Positions 1-6,158 of a stretch of 15,914 nucleotides of DNA are shown here, piece after piece. Source of the stretch: JAHRVQ01 sp046290215 (lineage in GTDB: Bacteria; Pseudomonadota; Gammaproteobacteria; Pseudomonadales; Azotimanducaceae); assembly GCA_046290215.1 (NCBI GenBank), contig JBKAGC010000064.1, positions 1 through 15,914 of the forward strand, read 5' to 3'. Under the pieces are notes generated by a model. It saw nothing but the letters and a program-made list of their open reading frames with translations. It was not told where the DNA came from and made no database searches. The translations under genes were made by a program, and so were the position numbers. The stretch's first letter is position 1, and every line of letters begins with the position of its first letter.

Positions 1-1
1 A

Positions 2-343
2 CATTTTGCCGTCAGTGTGATGGGTTTGGATGGTTGGCGGTTTAAGACGGCGGACGCTGAAGCCGTTATCCAGGCGCGCAATCAGGTGCGCACAGATAAC
101 GGTGAAGCGGCCCGTGACGCCGCAGTGAATGGCCTTGGTATTACGCTTTGTTCCACCTGGTGTTGTTACCAACAAATACAATCAGGGGAGTTGGTCAGGG
201 TGCTAGAAGACATGCCGTTGGTGAGTGATACCTCAATCTGGGCGATATATCCCAGCTCGCGCCAACTGGCGCCAAAGGTCCGGGTGTTTATAGATTACTT
301 GCTCGAATGGTTTGGTGATGTCCCATACTGGCAAACTGATTAA
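2..343 (+). CDS. LysR-family transcriptional regulator, C-terminal part (5' end outside window)
   Basis: This is the C-terminal part of the effector-binding domain of a LysR-type regulator, cut by the left edge of the window; the frame is already open at base 2. About 113 residues are present and the stop is TAA at 341-343. The order of elements matches the second half of a LysR substrate-binding domain: a segment RTDNGEAARDAAVNGLGI (strand, then helix facing the effector cleft), a GELVRVLED motif (the usual 'G.L..vL' before the hinge strand), and a final IYPSSRQLAPKVRVFIDYL segment (the typical 'yp..r.l.pkvrafidfl' ending). The DNA-binding HTH lies outside the window, so target and effector cannot be judged. 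The sensor kinase follows 39 bp downstream on the same strand with no convincing terminator hairpin between them, so read-through is possible. Confidence 0.88.
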   Translation, partial: HFAVSVMGLDGWRFKTADAEAVIQARNQVRTDNGEAARDAAVNGLGITLCSTWCCYQQIQSGELVRVLEDMPLVSDTSIWAIYPSSRQLAPKVRVFIDYLLEWFGDVPYWQTD

Positions 344-382
344 AGTCGCATCTGGCCAGGCCGGTTCAAGCAAGGTATTAGA

Positions 383-2758
383 TTGCTCATTTGCGTCAGG
401 CAATTTAGGCTTGGTCCAGTGAAACTTTATCCTGGCAAAATCGTTCGTCTGCTTGCGGTCATCAGCTTATTGGCAATGATGGTTACGGCCAGCGGCTATC
501 CTATTGACCCTGAGCAAGACAAACAATTGGTAGAGGGGGTCTATCATCAAGCGGTTTGGTCAGAAATGCCAGAACCGCAGTTGTCACTAAGCCAGCAGTT
601 TTTTGTTGATGTCCTTCGTCCTGGTTTTGAGGCGCAAGTGTTAGCTGGCGTTTCGTCTTCAGCAGAGCCACATTGGCAAGAAATAGGTCCCCGGGGATTG
701 CAAGTTGAGCCAGGCCAGCCTTTTACCTGGGTGACCTTCCCTCTGACCAATACCGCCAGGACACCTGAGGACTTTGTCCTGCAGTTAGAAGGTATTGGCA
801 TTGTTGCCTGGCATGTGGTGAACGACGCGGGGGAGGTTTTTAGCCATGTAGATGACCTGACTAAAGTCAGATCAGGTCGGCCAGTTTTTGATACTTTCCC
901 AATTATCCCGCTTGAGTTTGCTCCAGGGGAAGAAATCCGGGTTTATGTAGGGATCTACGGATCTGTGTCGGTGCTCTGGAATTTTATTCTCTGGCAAGAA
1001 TCTGCCTTTTTGCAGGATCGTCAGCAAAACATGATGCTCGATGGCATTTACTTTGGCCTCGTACTCACTTTATTACTGTTTTGTCTCGTGGTGTTTTTCA
1101 ATATTCGTGAACCTGTTTATTTGTTCTTTGGCCTGTTTCTAGCATCCAGCGCCGCCATGGTGTTTTTTGCGTCTGGCTTATACACGTTATTTCTATTCGA
1201 AAACTATATTGGGTGGGGGCTGGTGTACCTGTTTTTTGCCACCGCCGGCGTGGATATATTTGGCGCGATATTTACGATCCTGCTGCTAAGAGTTCACTTA
1301 CTGGATCGGCCCTTGTACTTCGCCTGGCTCGGCATCATGAGCCTGAACCTCATCAACCTGGTATATGGGGTACTACTGGCGCACCCTGACCGCATTATTG
1401 AAGGTGACTCGGGGTTAGTTCTTGGTTTGTCAGCCACGACGACAGTTCTGGAACAGATAATTTTCCTTTGGACTCTGATTGCCTTCTGGCGCAGCTCCGT
1501 GGTGGCGAGATACTGGTTCTTGGTCATTTTCTCGGTTTCTGCAACGACCATATTCTGGACGATCCACTCGGTTTATCCAGAGATAACGGACCTGGAGCCG
1601 AAGCGGGTGGTTCAGTCAGTTATGCTGCTAGGTGCTGTACTCTTGTGTGTTGTACTGGCTTACACCTATCGAGTGGAGCGATCTGAACGTCTCGTGGCCC
1701 AGGATATGAGTGTAGAAAATCTGCGCCTCGCTCGTGATATTGAGCAAGCCAAAGCTAATTTTATCTCAACAGTTAGCCATGATTTGCATGGCCCCGTGCG
1801 TGCCATTGGTTTCTTTGCCGAGGCACTGCGGGGCAAAACCGCGGATGAGGAAGCCGCCATCAATGTGCAACGTATCGAAGAGAATGTTGAAACGGTCTCG
1901 GCCCTGCTGGATAGTCTCGTGCGATTGTCAGAAGTTGAAGCTCATCGACAGCTAGCCATCGAAGAGGTGCCATTAGCGAGGGTGCTCTATACCTTAAAAA
2001 ATGAATTTGAGCCGGTTGCCCGGGGCAAGAACCTGCAGCTAGAAATCCCTAGCAGTGAATTGACAGTACAAAGTGACCAGGTAGCGCTAAGTCAGATATT
2101 GCGTAACTTGATTGAGAATGCCATCAAGTACACGGACAAAGGTTCCATCAAGTTGGAGGTTGATGAGATGGAGCAGTTTGTTTCCATCGCGGTGATTGAT
2201 ACCGGTCTTGGTATTGCGCAAAGTGACTTGATTCGCGTGTTTGACGAATTCTTTCAGGTGTCTGGTTCTGATAGCGATGGCGTTGGTCTAGGGTTATCGA
2301 TTGTCGCAAGACTTACCCATTTGCTTGGTATCAAAATCAGGGTGAGTTCCAAGCCGGGAAAAGGAAGTCGGTTTGAATTGCAACTGGCGAAAGATCCCGC
2401 CGTCAATAGCAGCGACCGTCCTATCACCCAGGCCTTTGCCAGCGGACTAAACCTGACCGCACTGGTGATCGATGAGGCGGACGACAAGCTAACTGCGGTT
2501 GCTGATTATCTTGACGACTGGGGCGTGCGGCTTGAATCCGAATTGACTGACGAGAGCGAAGCTGATTTTCTGCTGGTGCCAGGCACCGTTGAAGGTTTGC
2601 GTTGGTTAAATCAACACTGGCGTGAAGGGACCTGGGTGTTGGTTGTTGGTGAAGCGCAAGGTTTTACTGCGCCCAATGAAAAAGTTGTCCTATTGCCGGT
2701 GGATGTGGAACCGATGCGTCTGCGTGCAGTGATTCAACGTATATTGAGCGGCGACTAG
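383..2758 (+). CDS. 7TM-DISM membrane sensor histidine kinase with degenerate receiver tail
   Basis: A membrane sensor kinase that probably autophosphorylates on His and passes phosphate to the response regulator at 2978. Numbering is from TTG 383. Residues 13-38 form a signal peptide or first hydrophobic segment. Residues about 90-215 are a periplasmic beta domain like 7TMR-DISMED2. Residues about 218-430 hold seven hydrophobic helices (7TM-DISM), followed by a short coiled-coil-like linker. The HisKA H-box is VSHDLHGPVRA with His466. The HATPase has an N box NLIENAIKYTD (Asn575, Asn579), G1 DTGLGI (Asp606) and G2 GVGLGLS (from Gly633). Residues about 691-791 resemble a receiver domain (ALVIDEADD), but the expected phospho-Asp site reads DFLLVPG with no acidic residue, so this tail should not accept phosphate. 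TTG 383 has AAGG seven bases upstream. GTG 419 is an in-frame alternative that gives a shorter, more usual signal peptide. The signal sensed is unknown; some DISM kinases are thought to sense carbohydrates or related ligands. Confidence 0.92.
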   Translation: MLICVRQFRLGPVKLYPGKIVRLLAVISLLAMMVTASGYPIDPEQDKQLVEGVYHQAVWSEMPEPQLSLSQQFFVDVLRPGFEAQVLAGVSSSAEPHWQEIGPRGLQVEPGQPFTWVTFPLTNTARTPEDFVLQLEGIGIVAWHVVNDAGEVFSHVDDLTKVRSGRPVFDTFPIIPLEFAPGEEIRVYVGIYGSVSVLWNFILWQESAFLQDRQQNMMLDGIYFGLVLTLLLFCLVVFFNIREPVYLFFGLFLASSAAMVFFASGLYTLFLFENYIGWGLVYLFFATAGVDIFGAIFTILLLRVHLLDRPLYFAWLGIMSLNLINLVYGVLLAHPDRIIEGDSGLVLGLSATTTVLEQIIFLWTLIAFWRSSVVARYWFLVIFSVSATTIFWTIHSVYPEITDLEPKRVVQSVMLLGAVLLCVVLAYTYRVERSERLVAQDMSVENLRLARDIEQAKANFISTVSHDLHGPVRAIGFFAEALRGKTADEEAAINVQRIEENVETVSALLDSLVRLSEVEAHRQLAIEEVPLARVLYTLKNEFEPVARGKNLQLEIPSSELTVQSDQVALSQILRNLIENAIKYTDKGSIKLEVDEMEQFVSIAVIDTGLGIAQSDLIRVFDEFFQVSGSDSDGVGLGLSIVARLTHLLGIKIRVSSKPGKGSRFELQLAKDPAVNSSDRPITQAFASGLNLTALVIDEADDKLTAVADYLDDWGVRLESELTDESEADFLLVPGTVEGLRWLNQHWREGTWVLVVGEAQGFTAPNEKVVLLPVDVEPMRLRAVIQRILSGD

Positions 2759-2883
2759 AAGAAAAACAGTGCAAGGAAAATGATGACGCAGAGTATCAAG
2801 CCACCAAGCAATAGTCTGGTGCGACCAGACTTGCTCGTTTTCGCCTCAACAATATGGATGTGCTCGAATTTTTCTTTGGTCAT
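2755..2883 (-). CDS. Predicted 42-residue single-span membrane protein
   Basis: A small minus-strand ORF reading MTKEKFEHIHIVEAK, then a basic stretch (KTSKSGRTR), then about 20 hydrophobic residues ending in FFF at the C-terminus. This looks like a C-terminally anchored membrane protein with its N-terminus in the cytoplasm by the positive-inside rule. The start ATG at 2883 is chosen because AGGGA lies eight bases upstream on that strand; the frame stays open up to an ATG at 2985, but that would overlap the response regulator start. The stop uses bases 2757-2755 and overlaps the kinase stop, the four bases CTAG supplying TAG on both strands. It lies between a kinase and its likely regulator and is divergent from the latter by 94 bp. 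I recognise no family. It could be a small modulator of the kinase or merely a chance ORF. Confidence 0.55.
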   Translation of the reverse strand: MTKEKFEHIHIVEAKTSKSGRTRLLLGGLILCVIIFLALFFF

Positions 2884-2905
2884 AAAGATTGTCCCTATCA
2901 ACACC

Positions 2906-2932
2906 ATACGCCTGTTTTTGTGACTGGCGTAT
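2906..2932. promoter_or_regulatory. Perfect inverted repeat in divergent control region (candidate operator)
   Basis: ATACGCC (2906-2912) and GGCGTAT (2926-2932) form a perfect 7-bp inverted repeat with a 13-nt spacer. The arm centres are 20 bp apart, about two helical turns, which suits a dimeric regulator. It lies in the 94-bp gap between the divergent small membrane protein gene (start 2883) and the response regulator gene (start 2978), so it could control either or both. A hairpin in a leader transcript is the alternative. The T-run in the spacer is in the loop, so it is not an intrinsic terminator. Confidence 0.4.
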
Positions 2933-2977
2933 CCGCCCAAGGGTTGAGTTTTACAAGTTTGGAAAGCAGAGCTGGCT

Positions 2978-3610
2978 ATGCGCATTTTTCTTGTTGATGA
3001 TCATGTATCTTTTTGTGAGGGATTAGTCGCGGCGATTCGCGGCTTGCGTCCCGAATACGAGATTGATTTTGTCTCCGATGTGGATTTTGTACCGGCAGAA
3101 CTGTTGGGCAAAAACTCCTATGATCTGATCATCACGGATTTGTTGATGCCCGGTTGGGGTGGGATTGAGCTACTCAAGTATTTAAAGAAAAACCATAACC
3201 GCACCCCAGTGGTAGTTATGTCCTCGGTCCGCGACAACCAGACCATTCAGGAAGTGTTTGACCTGGGTGTGGTGGGCTTTTTGCCAAAGTCCTATGGCAC
3301 CCAGGCGATTGTCGAGGCCATTGAGGCTTGTCGCGAAGGTGAGATTCACGTGCCGGGTTTTTACTCGCCGCCTGAAGCCACCACAAAGGCTCCGTTGCCG
3401 CAGCAAGAGGGGCAAATAAAACTCACCCGCCGGCAAGCGGAGATTCTATCGCTGATGGATCAAGGCTTAAGTAATCAGGAGATTGCGGACAAGCTCTTTA
3501 TCGGTAAATCTACCGTGAAAACCCATGTGAGCCAGATATTTAAGTTGTTCGGCGTCAATAGTCGTATAGCCTGTCTGCGAGCAGCCAGGCAAGAGGGCGC
3601 GCTCGGCTAG
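2978..3610 (+). CDS. NarL/LuxR-type response regulator
   Basis: A 210-residue two-domain DNA-binding response regulator of usual family length. The receiver domain (residues 1-120) has the acidic pocket VDDH (Asp7, Asp8), phospho-acceptor Asp54 in IITDLLMPG, a conserved Ser/Thr position in VMSS (81-83) and Lys104 in FLPKSY. A linker rich in Pro and Gln (about 125-146) leads to a GerE/LuxR helix-turn-helix (about 147-207) with LTRRQAEILSLMDQGLSNQEIA and the recognition helix KSTVKTHVSQIF. It is probably phosphorylated by the upstream membrane kinase, 219 bp away on the same strand; that pairing is inferred from proximity only. Upstream purine-rich bases are a weak ribosome binding site. The stop is only 2 bp from the stop of the convergent TIGR03032 gene, leaving no room for a separate terminator. 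Confidence 0.95.
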   Translation: MRIFLVDDHVSFCEGLVAAIRGLRPEYEIDFVSDVDFVPAELLGKNSYDLIITDLLMPGWGGIELLKYLKKNHNRTPVVVMSSVRDNQTIQEVFDLGVVGFLPKSYGTQAIVEAIEACREGEIHVPGFYSPPEATTKAPLPQQEGQIKLTRRQAEILSLMDQGLSNQEIADKLFIGKSTVKTHVSQIFKLFGVNSRIACLRAARQEGALG

Positions 3611-3612
3611 CG

Positions 3613-4692
3613 TTATGATGGGCTCTCGATGGAAATCACCCGGCGGATCTGGTCGTTTTGAAAGCCAATCAAACTTGGCCGTTTAATGCCGGGCAGCGAA
3701 ATAATGTCGTAAAGCTCTGAAACGATCCCTTCTGTTTGAAACCAATGGGGAGTCGCGCCACTGGTTAAATCAATGACATACATGCCGCTTCTCGCGCTGA
3801 CTTTTTCCTGAGTAAGTCGGTCGTCCAACTCGAGGCCTTGAAAGGTATCGTTGCGTGGTTTTGACAAACCCACCACAGCATAATTTCCCTGCATGGTCGC
3901 GCCGCGAATAAAGCCGGGACAAAATGTGATCGGTTCGAACTTACCGGTGGCAAAGTCCACATAGCCGTATTCTCCTTTGCCCGAATTTGCAAGCCAGAGC
4001 TTACCGTTGTGCCAACGAGGAGAGTGCGGCATGGAGAGCCCCCGGCAAACAACTTCATCCGTTGCAATGTCAATCACAATGCCGCCATCGCGGCGATGTT
4101 CGCGCCAGCCATCCGTGACATTGGTTTCCGACACGGCAGTTACATACGCGGGTTTACCATCTTTCATGGCAAGTCCGTTCAAGTGGCAGCGATCTTCAGG
4201 GGCAAGTTGCGTGATAAATTTAGGTTTCCACAAGGGCTTAAAACTGTGTTCCTTTGAAGTGGTAGCGAGGCAACAAAACAGAGTGTTTATAAATATTGGT
4301 TGATCCGTGGCTGGGTCTAATTGCAAATCGTGGATGTCTAGGTCGCCGGTAATGTAGCTCAGCTTTGGCACAAACAGCCGATCAAAGCCGTCGCTTAATT
4401 GCCCCTCAGGCAACGTATTGTGAGAACGAAAGATCTGGTAGAGAGAACTCATTAGCATAGTTTGGCCATCTGACCAGAGCCCCATAGGGCGAGGGAAAGA
4501 GCGTTCAAAAATGGATAAGCGCTGTTTTTCATTGTGTCCAATCAGAAAGACCTTGCCCGATTGGTAAGTGGAAAAGCCCAGGCTGATATCCTGTTCGATC
4601 ATCCACTGCACGAACTGTCGTGAGGCTTTGATCTCGAACTTGGGTTTTTCCTGAGTTTCTGTTGCCTGACTCGTGTTTTCCGTATCGCTCAT
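3613..4692 (-). CDS. TIGR03032 / DUF4915 family protein
   Basis: A 359-residue soluble protein with no signal peptide or membrane span. It matches my knowledge of the TIGR03032 (DUF4915) family along its whole length: FVQWMIEQDISLGFSTYQSG near the N-terminus (27-46), RPMGLWSDGQTM (68-79), GDLDIHDLQL (116-125), EDRCHLNGLAM (166-176), GWREHRRDGGIVIDI (195-209), SPRWHNGKLWLANSGKGE (224-241), FIRGATMQGNYAVVGLSKPR (261-280) and a closing LPGIKRPSLIGF. The repeated short beta segments suggest a beta-propeller. The biochemical role of the family is not established to my knowledge. It is the second gene of an operon with the glycosyltransferase, whose TGA stop overlaps this ATG (ATGA, 4-base overlap), so translation is probably coupled. 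It therefore likely works with the glycosyltransferase, perhaps on the divergent giant RTX protein or a surface glycan. Confidence 0.88.
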   Translation of the reverse strand: MSDTENTSQATETQEKPKFEIKASRQFVQWMIEQDISLGFSTYQSGKVFLIGHNEKQRLSIFERSFPRPMGLWSDGQTMLMSSLYQIFRSHNTLPEGQLSDGFDRLFVPKLSYITGDLDIHDLQLDPATDQPIFINTLFCCLATTSKEHSFKPLWKPKFITQLAPEDRCHLNGLAMKDGKPAYVTAVSETNVTDGWREHRRDGGIVIDIATDEVVCRGLSMPHSPRWHNGKLWLANSGKGEYGYVDFATGKFEPITFCPGFIRGATMQGNYAVVGLSKPRNDTFQGLELDDRLTQEKVSARSGMYVIDLTSGATPHWFQTEGIVSELYDIISLPGIKRPSLIGFQNDQIRRVISIESPS

Positions 4693-5927
4693 AGTTGTTT
4701 CTGTTCAATAACTTGATGAATGAGTGCGAGCTGCTGAGGTAAGCAGACGTCTTTTAAATCGTACTGACTGACCACCTGTCGCCGTGCTTCGCGGCGCATG
4801 TTTACCATCCGATCGGGGTGTTCAAGCACACGGCAAACCTGACTGATTAGACCTTGCCTGTCAAAGAAATCAAACAACAAACCGGTTTGCTCGTGGTTAA
4901 TCACTTCTTTTACGGGCGGTGTTGCCGAGGCGACAATGGCGCACTCGGCACTCATGGCTTCCAGTAGTGACCAGGACAGGACAAAAGGATAGGTTAAGTA
5001 AACGTGCACGGAGGATACCTGCAACACTTGCAGGAATTTCTCATAACTCACTTTGCCTAAAAAATGTAAACGCCCCTGGTCAATCTGATCCGCGACCTCG
5101 GCGAGAAACATCTGTTTATAGGTTTTACCCGGCGGTGGCGCAGGTCCGTAGCTTACATGATCGCCGCCCACCACCACTACGTGGGCGTTGGGGCGGTTGG
5201 CCATCAGCTCAGGCAGGCTGCGCATAAACTGATGGTAACCGCGGTACGGTTCGAGGTTGCGGTTCACAAATGTAATGACTTCATCATCCGCTGTAAGACT
5301 AACTTGTTCGTTTATTTCCAGACGCGCCGTGGGGTCAGCTTTGACAGTGTTAGTGTCTATGCCGTCAAAAATGACCGACACCTTGTCCTGATACTCCTCC
5401 GGTAGCGCACTATGCTGCCAGTGAGTCGGAGTGACGCCGTGGTCTGCCTGATGCAGACTTTGCAGATGTATCGTGTTGCGGATTCGGGTCTTAAAAGTGC
5501 TATCACGACTTGCTGGAAACTCTGGGTCGAAGTTGGTATCGAGTCCCGTTGCGCGATAAAAAAACTCGAAGAAATACAGTAACGGGGTGTCTGGCCAAAC
5601 GTCCCTGAGAAACAAGCCTTCACCCCAGGCGGGGTGGCAACAAATGATGTCCGGTTGAAAACCCTGGTTTTGAAGTTGATCGGCTACTCGAACGATTTGT
5701 TGGCCTCGACGAACGCCAGCTTCCGTGGTGCGAAGGTAGTGATGAGTTTCTGCGCCAGCACCCTTTGGGCGCTTGTAACCGATCTCAGTGATGCCAGGAT
5801 GCCCCAGACGGCCAATGTTGTTTGCTTCGCCGATGGCGACCACCGTATTTTCGGGGTTGTCTGCTAACGCCGAGGCGATGTGGCGGTATTGCCCGGGGAA
5901 ATTTTGATGGATAAATAGTACTTTCAT
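4689..5927 (-). CDS. Glycosyltransferase family 4-type (GT-B) protein
   Basis: A 412-residue cytoplasmic glycosyltransferase with two Rossmann-like lobes. The N-terminal lobe opens with MKVLFIHQNFPGQYRHIA, the signature of the Glyco_trans_4_3 (PF12000) acceptor-binding domain, and includes CHPAWGEGLFLRDVWPDTP (97-115). The C-terminal lobe is Glycos_transf_1-like: FVNRNLEPYRGYHQFMRSLPE (220-240) with the basic and EPYRG residues typical of this subgroup, VVVGGD (251-256), and the nucleotide-sugar segment TYPFVLSWSLLEAMSAECAI (312-331). Glu323 is the second Glu of the EX7E motif; the first is not Glu here. ATG 5927 has no strong ribosome binding site. It is first in an operon with the TIGR03032 gene (4-base overlap) and divergent from the giant RTX gene. 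Donor and acceptor cannot be read from the sequence; glycan or surface protein modification is inferred. Confidence 0.92.
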   Translation of the reverse strand: MKVLFIHQNFPGQYRHIASALADNPENTVVAIGEANNIGRLGHPGITEIGYKRPKGAGAETHHYLRTTEAGVRRGQQIVRVADQLQNQGFQPDIICCHPAWGEGLFLRDVWPDTPLLYFFEFFYRATGLDTNFDPEFPASRDSTFKTRIRNTIHLQSLHQADHGVTPTHWQHSALPEEYQDKVSVIFDGIDTNTVKADPTARLEINEQVSLTADDEVITFVNRNLEPYRGYHQFMRSLPELMANRPNAHVVVVGGDHVSYGPAPPPGKTYKQMFLAEVADQIDQGRLHFLGKVSYEKFLQVLQVSSVHVYLTYPFVLSWSLLEAMSAECAIVASATPPVKEVINHEQTGLLFDFFDRQGLISQVCRVLEHPDRMVNMRREARRQVVSQYDLKDVCLPQQLALIHQVIEQKQL

Positions 5928-5956
5928 TCAGGAAACTGATGGTGATCCGCGGTGAG

Positions 5957-5976
5957 TTTGGCATGAACCTGCCAAA
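5957..5976. promoter_or_regulatory. Palindrome TTTGGCA-N6-TGCCAAA (candidate operator)
   Basis: A perfect inverted repeat with 7-bp arms and a 6-bp spacer lies 29 bp upstream of the glycosyltransferase ATG (minus strand), inside the 228-bp divergent region. Ten bases covering the left arm and spacer (TTTGGCATGA) recur at 6005-6014, 48 bp away, without the second arm. The geometry suits a dimeric repressor controlling the glycosyltransferase operon. No T-run follows, so it is not an intrinsic terminator. The cognate regulator is unknown. Confidence 0.4.
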
Positions 5977-5993
5977 TTTGCCCGGTCTACGGC

Positions 5994-6047
5994 AAAAATC
6001 ATCCTTTGGCATGAGGGGCTATCGAATTGATCGAAAAATCATCCTTT
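5994..6047. repeat. 14-bp direct repeat AAAAATCATCCTTT, two copies
   Basis: The 14-mer AAAAATCATCCTTT occurs at 5994-6007 and 6034-6047, exactly 40 bp apart start to start, or about four helical turns. Both copies lie in the divergent region upstream of the giant RTX gene. The sequences between and around the copies do not continue the match. Two same-face copies suggest tandem sites for an activator or repressor of the giant gene, but this is only inferred from position and spacing. Confidence 0.4.
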
Positions 6048-6074
6048 AGGGTGGTGCTGCAGGCCTGATCTGGC

Positions 6075-6083
6075 TGATATAGT
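6075..6083 (+). promoter_or_regulatory. Candidate extended -10 promoter for the giant RTX gene
   Basis: TGATATAGT matches the extended -10 form TG-N-TATAAT with one mismatch. It lies about 70 bases upstream of the GTG start at 6156 and 28 bases downstream of the second 14-bp direct repeat, so a bound regulator could act on it. No good -35 hexamer is visible 17 bp upstream, which is usual for extended -10 promoters and for activator-dependent ones. Prediction by eye only. Confidence 0.27.
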
Positions 6084-6142
6084 TTTCCCAGTTAGTAGAA
6101 AAATAAGGCAAATTGGGCCCGCAGTCCCGCAGCCATACTATC

Positions 6143-6158
6143 AGGAGCAATAAGCGTG
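6143..6158 (+). promoter_or_regulatory. Ribosome binding site and GTG start of the giant RTX gene
   Basis: AGGAG (6143-6147) is followed after eight bases by GTG at 6156. In the same frame a TAG stop lies upstream at 6096-6098, and no ATG, GTG or TTG occurs between that stop and 6156. The start is therefore fixed by sequence even though it is a non-ATG codon. Confidence 0.85.

Noticed and set aside
344..382. Terminator between the LysR gene and the kinase gene
   Set aside because: Only a short TGGCCAGGCCGG self-complementary stretch without a T-run is present; not enough for an intrinsic terminator.
2912..2932. Intrinsic terminator at the T-run between the small membrane gene and the response regulator
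   Set aside because: The TTTTT lies inside the loop of the inverted repeat rather than after a stem, and the genes are divergent here, so a promoter/operator reading fits better.
3604..3640. Bidirectional terminator between the convergent response regulator and TIGR03032 genes
   Set aside because: The stop codons are only 2 bp apart and I see no GC-rich stem followed by a T-run on either side.
3765..5867. Plus- and minus-strand open frames overlapping the TIGR03032 and glycosyltransferase genes
   Set aside because: They lie wholly inside two well-supported family-matching genes in other frames and show no coding features of their own.
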